A stretch of 64,000 nucleotides of DNA from the NCBI GenBank assembly GCA_036874045.1, contig CM072341.1, positions 9,002,501 to 9,066,500 of the forward strand. The letters are read 5' to 3'. This stretch comes from Cymodocea nodosa. Lineage: Eukaryota; Streptophyta; Magnoliopsida; Alismatales; Cymodoceaceae. A program made the translations under genes and the position numbers. Below the pieces are notes generated by a model. The model did no database searches and was not told the origin of the DNA. It was given only the letters and a program-made list of their open reading frames with translations. Positions 35,745-46,754 of the stretch are shown here, in pieces (the stretch's first letter is position 1; every line of letters begins with the position of its first letter).

Positions 35745-36265
35745 TAGCAACTCAATGCGTTTAGTTATGTTAACTTAACGAGTTAAACATGTGCACCTCA
35801 CGTGATACAATACAACATTCGTAACTTATAATTTCACCACGTTTATAACACTTACTTAACGAGTTCGTCTCTTCTTTTACTCACTAACTTAACGAGTTAT
35901 CACATGACCTATTTTAACCTTTAAGCCTCTAACTTAACGAGTTCTCACGTGACCTCTATACAAACAAAACTCTAACTTAACGAGTTGTCTAAACGTGCAA
36001 TGTTCATGATACAGAAGATATAACATTAAAACATATCATGCTTTTCAATAAAAACACACGTTAACTTAACGTTTAGCTAAATGAGAAATTAATGCAATGA
36101 AACGACTAGTTATTAACTTCAGATCCAATATAGACAAGTATTTATATCAGTAAGCTTTTTTTCTGTATTAATTGATGATTTTAATTTCTTTTCACAAGCA
36201 ATAGTAATTGAGCAAATATGATTATTTTCATTCAGCACACATCATCAAAACAAAAATACTCAACA
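35745..36265 (-). repeat. Truncated left LTR of B2
   Basis: Begins inside the LTR at TAGCAACTCAATGCG and runs to ACTCAACA. It holds the five TAACTTAACGAGTT repeats with CACGTG boxes (35770-36000). It corresponds to about 13480-14000 of element B. The TATA box part is lost. Confidence 0.88.
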
Positions 36266-36768
36266 ATCTCCCCCTTTTTGATGATGACAAAACCATATTA
36301 AATTAATTATGAAATATGTTTAACTCAACAAAGCACCTTCGTTGGGTTAACTTTTAATTCAACAAACTTGTTTGTTGACTTAAGTTCACTTAAGCTTATT
36401 TCTATTGTTTGTGTAAATTTTACCTCTTAGAACTAAAACTCTCAAATGTCAATAATTATATAAGTATCAGTTTTCTAATTATCATCTTTCAGATTACAAT
36501 AACCATTTAAATAGCATCTCCTTTTATAATATATATATGCAATTAAGATCATAATCATCTTTTTATAATATTTCTCCCCCTTTTTGTCATTAATCAAAAA
36601 GATAATTACAAAGAATATATATATATATATATAAGAGATATAATTACAACAACTCTTTCTGTAAACAAGAATAATAATTGAAGACATTTACAGAAAAATG
36701 TATTGTTCAATCAAATCAAACAAGTAATACAATGATTACATTTTGTATTCAGAAACAAACAAAAACAG
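36266..36768 (-). promoter_or_regulatory. Polypurine tracts and 3' untranslated region of B2
   Basis: CTCCCCCTTTTTGATGATG directly inside the LTR and again CTCCCCCTTTTTGTCATT near 36573, both polypurine on the - strand. An extra stretch absent from B (about 36310-36390) carries CAACAAAGCACCTTCGTTGGG and CAACAAACTTGTTTGTTGAC, both perfect or near-perfect inverted repeats. An AT run lies at 36618-36634. Confidence 0.65.
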
Positions 36769-39040
36769 TTATCGACCCCTCCTAAGTATATCAGTTATAG
36801 CATTACATATTTTATCTCCTAGATGCCTAATAACATTTCTGATGTCGTTAAGCACTGCATCTAAGTCAGGAGGTAGTTGGGTTTGCTGTTCTGCTTGAAC
36901 TAAATAACTTTGTTGTTGTTGTTGTTGTATATGGTCTGTATCAGGTTGTTGTTGTTGTTGTCGTTGAGGTTTATGCATGGCCTGGAATTTTTGCAAATCT
37001 TTGACACTAAATGCTCTCATGCCTTTAGTTTCAAAGGGCTAGTCGGATAAATTCAATTGGCTTGCAATGAGTCTACATACAGCATCACCATAAAATAACT
37101 TTGAACTCATATGCTGTAGTTGAGAAGTGAAAACATCAAACCAATTGATTTGAATTCTATTCAGCAAGCTATAAGTTGCATATAAACAACTTCTGCTGAC
37201 TTCCATATTGTGTCCAACTCTCTGAAATAAATTTGCATGCAATATATTTGCAATAAACATTGCCTCTGCATTCAGATTTTCCATTAATCTCATTTCAGAA
37301 TATACATCTGGAATTTTTGATAAAGACTGAATGTTCCATTCTAGTTGTCTTATCATGTCAAATCTGTTGGTAACAACAACACCTTCATTCTTTAATCCTA
37401 AAACTTCAAAAATTAACTCAGGAGACAACATAAACTCCTGTTCATTTATTTGAGTTTTCAGAAAATTTCCATTCTTGACCAGATTGCTATAAAAAGCTGC
37501 AATAAGCTCTGTGTATTGCTTCCATTTCGTTCCTACTGGCAAGAATTTAATGAGGCCTTGAAACTCAAATAGATCACTTATGTCTATCAAATTTTTGAAT
37601 TTTATTGGACGAGCATGCAGAATCTGACATGTAATTAGATTATTGTATTTCTGCAATGCTTCTTCAGATCTAAAATGAATTGCATTACCTTGAATTTTTA
37701 ATATTGTACACAAAGAAGGTGATACCTGAAGCCGTGATTCAGAGTTTAATTTGTCTTCAGGAACCTCTTCTTCAAAATGAATGTCATGTTGTTCCTCTTC
37801 CAAAATATTATCTTGAAGCTACTCAAGTAAACTTGATTCTTTAGCTTCAACAATGTTAGGAACATTGTTAATATGCTCAACATCCATCTGTTCAGTCTCT
37901 ATAGAATGTTCAGAGTACAATTTTTCCACAAATTCTACAGCCAGTGTATCTGTATGTAATTGTTCATTTTGTCCAATAGATATTTCCATTGATTCATGCT
38001 GTGAATTCTCAGACTCTGCTTCTATAGATTCTGTAGAAGGCACGTTAACTTTTAGCTCTTCTAGAGTCTTAACATTTTCAATATCTGCTACTCCAGACAA
38101 TTCAGCCTTTGAACTAGTTACTACCTCAACATTGTCAATTATATCAGCAATAACTTGTTCAATGTTAGGTGCCTGATGCTTTGATTTGTCAATTTCTGCA
38201 TCATCAGGACTTGTACTAATAGAAAAACTTGAGCTCATATTTGACTTGGATTTCTTCTCAAGTTTTCTAGCAAGGGAAAATAAAGTCTCATTATCTTCAT
38301 CAGTTTTAGTGTGTTTGGAACTGATGAGTTTATCAGATGCACAATAAGGTACAATGTCTAGACATACATTGTCCTTGGGAAATAAATTTTCATCTGATTT
38401 TCCTTTTTCAAAAGACTTGTTTTCCTTAGACATAATTTTTCTAACTTTCCTTCTTCTATAACATTTCTGTTTCTCCTTTTCAAGTATTGCTATTTTCTTT
38501 TCAAATTGGTTCATAAAAGTTTTCTGCTTTATTTCTTCTAAGGCACTTTCTATTACAACGGCCTTTCGAAGACTGTCAACTTTTGTTTTGTCTACAGCAA
38601 TATCTGATTCTACTTGTTTTGAATATAAAGGAGTAAGGGATAGCTGATTCATGCTCTTCCTTAAATGCATGTAGTCTTGTACCGTTTATAGGAGTTTGAG
38701 GAGTTCTATTTGATGAACCTATACCTTTTTCCAAATATTTTACATACTGTTCCAAAAATGCAATCTCAGCACATTTCATTCTGTATTCTCTATCATATTT
38801 ACTTCGAATACCCATGTATGTAATACTTGCATCAATATGTTGAAGTTCTTGTCTAACTTCATCTAATATATCCTGAGGAAAGAAGTAATCTCTATAAAGT
38901 TCTTCTAACCTTTTGTCCACTCGAAATATTTTCTTGAACCAAGTACGTGGAACTTCATCATTCTCTATTTCTTTTCCTTTTGCATCTCTTCTGCTTTTGC
39001 CTTTTCCTCTGCCACGACCTTTGTAGAACTTGGAGACCAT
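36769..39040 (-). pseudogene. Post-pol env-like ORF of B2, nearly intact
   Basis: Best-kept copy of this protein. ATG at 39038-39040 (MVSKFYKGRGRGKGKSRRD), then the helical region (LYRDYFFPQDILDEVRQ, EYRMKCAEIAFLEQY). After a frameshift near 38650 comes a Lys/Glu/Ser-rich middle. A TAG at 37816-37818 precedes the globular part (37039-37803): DLFEFQGLIKFLP, IAAFYSNLVKN, LSPELIFEVLGLKNEG, LHANLFQRVGHN, CLYATYSLLNRIQ. A TAG at 37036-37038 comes before the tail with two glutamine runs. The globular part has the FY(S/A)NL and L(S/T)PE.I..VLGL pattern of the plant 'putative transposon protein' domain. No membrane anchor is seen, so 'env-like' refers to position only. Confidence 0.7.
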
Positions 39041-40259
39041 CGTCACAGGTTGTAACAACAACAAGCGGGAAAGATTTTCTTGACAAAGTTTACAAACAAC
39101 GTAAGTCCCCGTGTAATAAGTGTTTAAATAGGGTTTTTAGGCGTATAACTGAACGTGAAGAGAAGTCGGGTTTAGAAATAAAATAAATATTGAATAAAGC
39201 TTATTCAATCAAAGTACCTGAAATATTCAAGTATAACTCGTTGAGTTAACTAACCTAACGAGTAAAACGCTATCTAGAGGCAATTTTACACGTTACCTTA
39301 TCTATATAACGTCTAGTTAGTACATTTAAAAAAATTTTGGATGCTTCCAACTAAAACCTTCCGAAAACAACACACATGCTAAACTTAACATTATCTTGAG
39401 AACATTGTAAACTATTTGAACATTTTGTCTTTTGAATCTAGAATAGTTTGTTTGTCTTTTTAAATTATTTCATCAAGATTTTAAGAGGACATTAATTCAG
39501 ATTAACTAAGATTTGTATTTTAAATTATATTAATCTGTTTTTGACATTGTTAATGCTCTCCCTACAAATATACTTCAAATATATTCAATCAAAATACAAA
39601 ATATACTTGTAGTGACAATAGATGTTAAGTATAACTATACTTTTACATTTTCTTTTCAGAGACTTCTGTTATCCTTTTTCAGGACAACAATCCTTACATA
39701 CCTATCTGCTCAAGTACAAAAGGCTCGTGATCAAACTGATCAATAAACTCTCAAAGATTTTCACTTTGTAAGCACTTTTCATTTTAAGCACAGTATATTT
39801 GTATTCCATTAATACAGATGCAATAAAACACAAATCTCATACAATTTTTACTTCAATGATTATACTGAGAATTTGAATCAATTTCAATAAGCTTATACTT
39901 TTGATTAACAGTTTAAGATGAGTTACATATAACTTATTCTACTAGTTTAATCAATTAAGTCAAATTTATGCATAATCATATGCATTTTCCTTGATTCAAA
40001 GAAAACATTTAATCAAAATTTCAGAATGTCAGAAGTATTTAATGTTTTTCATTTACATTTCCACTTAAAATCGTAAAAACTATTAAAATTGATAAACTAC
40101 TTAAAATCAATAAGATACTATTATGATTTTACAATAAATACATTGTATCTTAAGCAGTAGTTTAGATATTACTTTAGATATTTATAATAAGTATATAATA
40201 TCTATGAGGTGAACAACATCATCAATAATATTTATCTTTTTATGTGGAGTTTAAGCATT
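39041..40259. other. Spacer between env-like ORF and RNase H of B2
   Basis: 1.2 kb without a supportable gene. It contains the LTR-like block ACTCGTTGAGTTAACTAACCTAACGAGT (in two parts, around 39236-39263) and a run of AT-rich sequence. A TCTCCCTAC tract near 39556 corresponds to the polypurine-type tract in B. Confidence 0.55.
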
Positions 40260-41103
40260 TTACACATCACATAGCCTACAAATACCTAAAATTAATCTAA
40301 TGTTGTAGAATGTATTTTCGTCTAGAGGTTTTGTAAATATATCAGCTAATTGATTTTTACTAGACACAAATTCTAGTTTAATTTTTCCTTTAATTACGTT
40401 ATCTCTTAGAAAATGATGTCTAACCTCTATATGCTTTGCTCTTGAATGCAATACAGGATTTTTGGAAAGATTTATTGCAGAACTACTATCACAATAAATC
40501 TTAGTTGTATCATAAGATAATCCAAAATCTTCTAAAGTTTGCCTTATCCACAGAATCTGAGTGCAACACAGTATAGTAGCAACATATTCAGCTTCTGTAG
40601 TAGAAAATACTACATAGTTTTGCTTTTTACTAAACCATGACACCAAATTATTTCCCAATAATTGACATATGCCACTGGTACTCTTTCTATCAGATTTAGA
40701 TCCTGCATAATCAACATCAGTATATCCTATAAGATCTATTGAACTATCCTTAGAATAATACAGTCCGAAATTTTTAGTTCCTTGTATATATCTAAATATT
40801 CTTTTAACTGCAATTAAGTGTGATTCCTTATGATTAGATTGAAATCTAGCACAAACACACACAGCAAACATAATATCAGGTCTACTAGCAGTCAAATAAA
40901 GTAAAGAACCAATCATACTTCTGTATTTTCTTTGATCTATATATTTTCCTATGTCATCAATATCTAACTTTAAAGTAGTACTCATAGGAGTTCCTCGAAT
41001 CCTTGTATCATTAAAATTAAATTTCTTAAGCATTTCATCTGCATATTTTTCTTGATTTAAAAATATACCTTTATCCATTTGCTTAATTTGAAGTCCTAGA
41101 AAA
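40260..41103 (-). pseudogene. RNase H with RT tail of B2
   Basis: 272 open codons that would join to LGLQIKQMDKG upstream. It shows RSMIGSLLYLTASRPDIMF, the RNase H start TDVDYAGSKSDRKSTSGICQ, FSTTEAEYVA and YCDSSSAINLS, and ends LADIFTKPLDENTF. The RNase H removes the RNA strand of the hybrid. The first Asp region reads TDVDYAG where relatives have DADYAG. It is isolated from RT by the internal deletion, so it could not be made as a normal pol. Confidence 0.85.
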
Positions 41104-41628
41104 TATGAAAAATATTAATTTAATCTTTGGTAAACCTCTCACTAAATGTTTTCTAGATAGTTTATGTAACAGTCTCATATTTATATGCCCAATCCTTCTA
41201 TGGCATAGATATGCATCACTAGTTTCAGCTAGAAAACTTGAATTTAAATCAACTGCACCAGAAGGTAAAGATAAAATACATATAGAACCTTTTCTTTTAG
41301 CAATAAACTTAATTTCATCTGTATTTTTATCAATTATTTTGCATACATTATCTTCAAACACTACATAATATCCATTTTCAGTTAGTTTTATGACACTCAG
41401 CAAATTAAATCCTAGGTTTTCTACATATAGTACATTCGAAATAACACAAGTAGGAGTTATTTGAACATTGCCCATACCTATGATTTTATCTTTGCTTTTG
41501 TTTCCAAATGTTACACTTCCTTTCATGGTATTTGCAAAATTTTGTAATAGACTTTTTTGTCTGGTCATGTGACTTGACGCTCCACTATCCAAGATCCATT
41601 TTGATGTTGTTTCCTCCTGCAACACAAA
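41104..41628 (-). pseudogene. Protease and GAG-pre-integrase of B2
   Basis: Starts LQEETTSKWILDSGASSHMTRQ, with the D-S-G protease site intact and the Trp present that is a stop in B. VENLGFNLLSV and the pre-integrase zinc site CHRRIGHINMRLLHK follow (the usual Trp before His is Cys). The frame breaks after GLPKIK, where the deletion joins it to RT-tail sequence. It is in the same frame as gag, separated only by one TAA. Confidence 0.85.
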
Positions 41629-43887
41629 TTAAGAAAAACTTTTTCTTGGTACCCAATGTTGTTGAGGACCAAGTTCATTAAACGCATATTTCTTCCTTTT
41701 GTTTAAAAATAGTTTAACATTATCATTTATATTCTTATTACTTGTAAGTACTATTGATTTATCATTAGCTTCATACTCAGGTATAGCATTATTGCTTTTG
41801 CAATCATTCTTTTTGTTTTCGAATGTAGTATAATCAAGACCAAACATATTTTTATCAGATGTTACTTTATTTTGGTCATGCTTATACATTTCTGTAAGTT
41901 CATACCAAGATTTTGTACTTGTATTAACACTTTCCGTACATACAAAATCTTTTTCTGCACAAGAATTTTTTGTTTTTTCACATGCAGAATGAGTAATTGG
42001 TCTAATACCAGTGTATTGAATTGCATGCTCAGGTTTCTGAATTCTCAGTTTACTATAATTGTCTGAAATTTTAGAAACATTAGAAACTGAATTTCCAGAA
42101 CAAGAAACAAGATTTTTAGAAACATTTATAGTCATGTTAGAAGTACAATTTGATAAATCACATTGATTTATATTATTACTAAATGATTCATCCCTTGAAG
42201 TACCTACTTCTACATATTTATTACCTTGTTTCATAATAAAAGGAATTTTAGTTTTAGATTTACTTGAACTGCAACTAATAAATCCTTTATTGGCTTGAGA
42301 TTCAGGATATTCAGGATAATCAAATCCTAAGCCAAATTTATAAGACACCGTAGGGGTACTTGTTAGTTTATCTAACTTAGTTTGACTTAAATTTCATTTC
42401 TCTAAGGTAGAATTTAAATCTTGCTCTCTTAGTTTTAATTTATCTATCTCTAATTCAAGTTCATTTATATTGTTTCTCAATATTTCATTTTCAGATTCTA
42501 TCTTTAATTTTTCAGCATTTATATTCTGTATTTGTTCATGCAAGATACATTCATTAAATCTTAATTTTTGGAAATCTCTAGCATGATTTTCATTATCACA
42601 TTTAAACTTTTCTAAAGTATTAGACAGGAAACAATTTTCTTCTTCCATAATGGATGAAGATTTACTAATATTCTTATTTTCCAGTTTACATACTTTAAGT
42701 TTTTGTAATAATGCATGATAAGCACATAATAATTCATCAAAGTTGAAATCTGAATGACTTTTAGGATCAGATATTACCTCAGACTCATCTGCCATGAAGC
42801 ACACATGAGCAACATCTTCTAACTCTTGTTCTCCTTTTGAATGTGAAGATTTTGATGCTGATTTCTCAGATTCAGACTCTTCAGACGTGTCATCCCAAGT
42901 GACCTTCAAAGCCTTTTTCTTGTAAAACTTTTTCTGAGTTTTCTGAGCTGTCTTCTTCTGATTTGTCCTACTTTGCTTTTCATTTTTCCTCATAGGACAA
43001 TCTAGAGAAAGATGTCTAGGTTTCTTACAGTTGTAACATACATACTTTCTGGATGAAGAATTCTTGTCATTCAATGATTTTGACGTTGAGGGTTTATCAT
43101 TTTTGTTCCTTTGCTGTTTCCTAGCTTTCCATGCTTTCTTGAATTTCCTAGTCAGCAAAATCAAATCCTCGTCTGAATCAGTAGATATATCAGAATCTGA
43201 ATTAATTTCGAAGACTATTTCTTTCTTCATTTTTAGTTTGTTGTGACTTAGTGATTTATTTAATTGAACTTCATAAGCTGTTAAATTTCCTATAAGTTCA
43301 TTCATAGTATAAACATTTAAATCTCGTGATTCCTCAATTGATGTTACTTTCTGAGACCATTCAGAACATAGGGATTTGAGAATTTTCCTCACCAAATCCT
43401 TCTGTTCAAAATTCTTTCCTAAACATTTTAAAGAGTTTATGATATCAAGAAATCTGGAAAACATCTTAGAAATATTTTCGTCTTCATGCATCTTAAAGAG
43501 TTCATACTTATGAATCAACATGTTTATTTTTGTATCTTTAACTTGAGAAGTACCTTCATGTGAAACTTCTAATGCATGGGACACCTCATAAGCAGATTTA
43601 TATGCCGACACTTTACTGAACTGTTCATAACTCAATGCACAGAATAAAATATTTAAGCCCTTAGCATTCAGAGTTGCATTTTCTTTTTCAGTAATTGTCC
43701 AAGTATTATAAGGAGTAGTTAACGGAGTATATGGTTTAAAAATCATGAACCACAATTTATGATCTATACTTTGAAGAAAAACAGTCATCCTATATTTCCA
43801 ATATTCAAAATGTATTCCATCAAATAAAGGAGGACGATTAAGATTTTGTCCTTCATATAAAGAAAAATTACCATTTCTAGTAGCCAT
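41629..43887 (-). pseudogene. gag of B2, one premature stop
   Basis: 753-codon frame from ATG (MATRNGNFSLYEGQNLNRPP). The N-terminal core has LFDGIHFEYWKYR and YEQFSKVSAYKSAYEV. The zinc knuckle is CYNCKKPRHLSLDC, with Gly changed to Arg before His. A coiled-coil-like stretch (NELELEIDKLKLREQ) and an Asn/Lys-rich tail ending WVPRKSFS-TAA follow. A single TGA in place of Trp (42391-42393) splits it into 497 and 239 residues. Gag assembles the particle and binds RNA. It is the least damaged gag in the window. Confidence 0.88.
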
Positions 43888-44069
43888 TTTACCTTAGATT
43901 TTTCAACCTATTTGATTTTAAATAGTTTAAAAACTTTAAAACAACTTGTGCCTTAAATCAATAGAGTTAAACGTATGCTCAGATATTAATTTCCATTTAA
44001 AAACAAGGATGATAGAATAAGCAATGATATTAAATAAGTTGGTATTGATTTTATATCAATGATTTTTCA

Positions 44070-44085
44070 CAAAGCTCTGATACCA
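44070..44085 (-). promoter_or_regulatory. tRNA-Met primer binding site of B2
   Basis: TGGTATCAGAGCTTTG on the - strand, two bases inside the LTR. This is the usual complement of the plant initiator-Met tRNA 3' end. It shows which bases were altered in element B (21116-21133). Confidence 0.85.
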
Positions 44086-44087
44086 CT

Positions 44088-44184
44088 TGTAGGATCGTAT
44101 GACTACACAAGAGGGGGGTGAATTATGTATCTTTAATATTTTCTAAAATATAATTGAAACTTTAAAACTCGAAAACAAGTCGAG
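44088..44184 (-). repeat. Right LTR stub of B2
   Basis: First 97 bp of a B-family LTR (TGTAGGATCG...AAGTCGAG). After it come about nine unrelated bases (44185-44193), then C LTR sequence. A deletion removed the rest of this LTR, the first 510 bp of the left C LTR and the DNA between them. Confidence 0.85.
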
Positions 44185-44193
44185 GCGACTTGT

Positions 44194-45543
44194 AACTGAA
44201 TTTGAGCTTTCTTCTATATCAGTAATTGATCTGTAATGTATATTGTATCTCTGTATGTATATGAGCAAAAGCTGTTTTAAATCCGTTGTCTGTATCTTGT
44301 ATATATACTTGATATGTACAACGATCATATTTTCTTCCAACGGATGCATTCTACTGTACTTGATTAGGATCAAGTCCCAATACAGCAAGTGACCATTCAG
44401 AAAAACATTTCAAGTCAACTTACCGATTTTCCTGTTCTTTCAGATAGTTAGCTATGTAACTCTCCGAAGAATTTTTGTAACTTATCGAAAGATTACTTAA
44501 CCGTTTTTGCCAGGTAGGATTGTAGAATATTTAAATGTGAGCTGTCATTCAATCGGATACTTATAACTATAACTTATCGAACTGTTATATACTTGCCGAT
44601 TGCACTAATTTAGCACGTGCATAAAGGGCTGACTTAAGTTTCGGAAGGTTATCCCTGTAACTCATCGAAATGCTTCAGGATTTTGGATAGTTATCTTTCT
44701 AACTCTCCGAAAACTTATTTGCACTTCTTTTTGGAATTCTACATGTGGGAAATTCAGTGACTTAAGTTTCGGATGGTTAAACTGTAACTCACCGAAACTC
44801 TTTTGAAATTTCGGATAGTTATCTTTCTAACTCTTCGAAAACCCATTTGAGCATCTGTCTGGAATTTTGCACATGGGAAATTCAATGACTTAAGTTTCAG
44901 ATATTTAAACTGTAACTCACTGAAACTCTCTTGAAATTTCGGATAGTTATCTTTCTAACTCTCCGATTTTCCCTTTTAAGCTTTCAACTATCGGCTTCTC
45001 CATTTTGCACGTGCGTAATAAAATGACTTAAGTGCCGGAAAGTTATGCTTGTAACTTACCGAAAAGCTCGAATAGTTATCTAACTCTCCGAAAGGAAAAC
45101 TCGGATAGTTATCTAACTCTCCGACAAGTCTTTTAAGCTTCCGTTCTGTATTGCTGCACGTGGTTTATTGAATGACTTAACTTTTGGATAGTTATACCTG
45201 TAACTCTCCGAAAAGTCCTTGAAGCTTCCGGATATTTATCTCCTTAGCTATCCGATCATTCAATTCCTTTAACTATCTGATTAAATAACTCTCCGAAGGC
45301 TATGTAAAATTGGATAGTTATTCTTTTAACTATCCGATAGTATTGCTGCTTAGTTACTCTTGCTCTTTGGATACTTAGACTTGTAACTGTTCAATTTTCC
45401 TGTAGCTCTATAGCATTATCTTCTAGAACTTTCTCCATCTATTCGTCTGTTTTCTGATCTTTTGCTGAGCTAACATATCTGTGAAATACAATTTGGTTTC
45501 CTCACATAGGCTTTTGCATTATCAAAATACTAGGGTCCTAACA
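44194..45543 (-). repeat. Left LTR of C (truncated)
   Basis: 1,350 bp, aligned base for base in length with 48823-50172 of the right LTR, with scattered substitutions. It ends CCTAACA. It carries about a dozen TCGGATAGTTATC...TAACTCTCCGA palindromes between 44440 and 45400, plus CACGTG or CATGTG words. The first 510 bp are missing. Confidence 0.88.
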
Positions 45544-46195
45544 ATCTCCCCCTTTTTGATAATGACAAAATCCTTTACATTAAATTACATGTATTTCACT
45601 CCCTAGATTGTTGCTATACATTCAATCACACAGAAACTAAGTAAAGCAAAGATTTACAATGAATACAATGAAGTTAAAATCTTGTCCGTGTGTTGGGAAT
45701 GCTCCCCCTACCTTCTATGTAATTTTCTATATTCTTCTCCCCCTTTTTGTCATTAGATAAAAGGAGTTCCACAATTTTCTTTTGCTGAATTTTCTTCTCT
45801 TGATTTGTGATATTTCTTCCTTTGTTTTCGTGTAATTACTGCATCATCTGTAGAAATTGAAAATAGTGAAATGCCAAGTTAATGTAGCAATTTATAAATA
45901 TGCAGTTAATATTCGTAATTTCTGCCACATGCTGTCCCCCTATCTGTATGGAGGTTCTTTGATTTATAATAGCAAGCTATAGGCTCTCCCCCTATATGCA
46001 TGCCCTCTTTTTACACTTTTATTTTGTACTGAAGTAACATTCTGAATTCTCTTCATATAGTGGGTTCTCCCCCTACTTATATGTTTTTCCTTGCAGACAA
46101 ATTTGTTGCACTTGTTCTGCAAAATGAATGTCATATATGATACCAATTGAACTAAATACCAATTGTTAATCAAAAATATCATAAAAGATTTTCAA
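45544..46195 (-). promoter_or_regulatory. Multiple polypurine tracts of element C
   Basis: Tracts with the core GGGGGAG or GGGGGA on the - strand lie next to the LTR (45546-45558) and near 45702, 45737, 45935, 45986 and 46067. A seventh is near 46703. The first matches the canonical primer AAAAAGGGGGAGAT. The array is a known mark of Sireviruses. No ORF is supported in this part. Confidence 0.7.
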
Positions 46196-46423
46196 TCAAT
46201 TTGCTTCTGACTCCAATTCATTTATCTTCTCTTGGATCTTTGTTTCAAGTGGTTCTTCTATTTGCAGAAGATAATTTGAAGACTGTAATCTGTCTACTGC
46301 AGATTTTGGTTGTCCTTTGATGAATCTGATTTCCCTACATTTGTAGTCATTCAACTTGGCTCGTGCAAGCCTTGTTTCCTTTAAAGAACATGATTCAATC
46401 ATTGATGCTACTTTTGATGCCAA
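46196..46423 (-). CDS. Small helical ORF downstream of gag in element C, unknown
   Basis: 75 residues from ATG (MASKVASMIESCSLKETRL) to a stop after NELESEAN. The content is charged and helical. It lies between gag and the LTR, where other elements have pol and the post-pol ORF. I see no match to RT, integrase or the env-like proteins. It may be a scrap of captured or degenerate sequence, or a chance ORF. Confidence 0.2.
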   Translation of the reverse strand: MASKVASMIESCSLKETRLARAKLNDYKCREIRFIKGQPKSAVDRLQSSNYLLQIEEPLETKIQEKINELESEAN

Positions 46424-46754
46424 TTGCTAATTTCAGAATATCATAACTGATTCTTAACTGATTGCCTTCTGATTACCAACAGTTTAGCTTCTTAAACTCT
46501 CTCTTCAATAGATTCCTTCAAAACATATGTAGAGAGAATTTGTGACTGTAGTTTGGTTGCTGCAGATTTTGCTCTCCTTGAGCATCAAGATTTTAGGCAC
46601 AATTTCCACTCAATCTAAGTGAGCACTTTCTACCAATATATGGTGCCTCTTGTAATACCAAATCTTTAATGTCATAACTAGTTTGGAGCTATAGATCAAC
46701 TATTCCCCCTAAACCATATAATCCTGCAATTCAAACAGAAATAGATTTTGGTAC
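46424..46754. other. Gap between gag and small ORF in element C
   Basis: 330 bp holding the TATTCCCCCT tract at 46701-46710. No gene seen. Confidence 0.5.

Larger units (their letters stand above)
35745..44184 (-). mobile_element. SIRE-like copia element B2, truncated at both LTRs
   Basis: Second B-family copy. The left LTR keeps its last 521 bp (35745-36265) and the right LTR keeps its first 97 bp (44088-44184). The internal part on the - strand holds a perfect primer site, nearly intact gag, protease, GAG-pre-integrase, then directly the RT tail and RNase H, a spacer, the env-like ORF and polypurine tracts. The integrase core and most of RT were deleted near 41105-41115. It is therefore non-autonomous in a different way from B. 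Confidence 0.88.

Noticed and set aside
44143-44388. 81-codon - strand ORF with a relative at 48805-49017
   Set aside because: Both lie in C LTRs over the candidate TATA box; the first spans the B2/C junction. Shared sequence comes from LTR homology, not from a gene.
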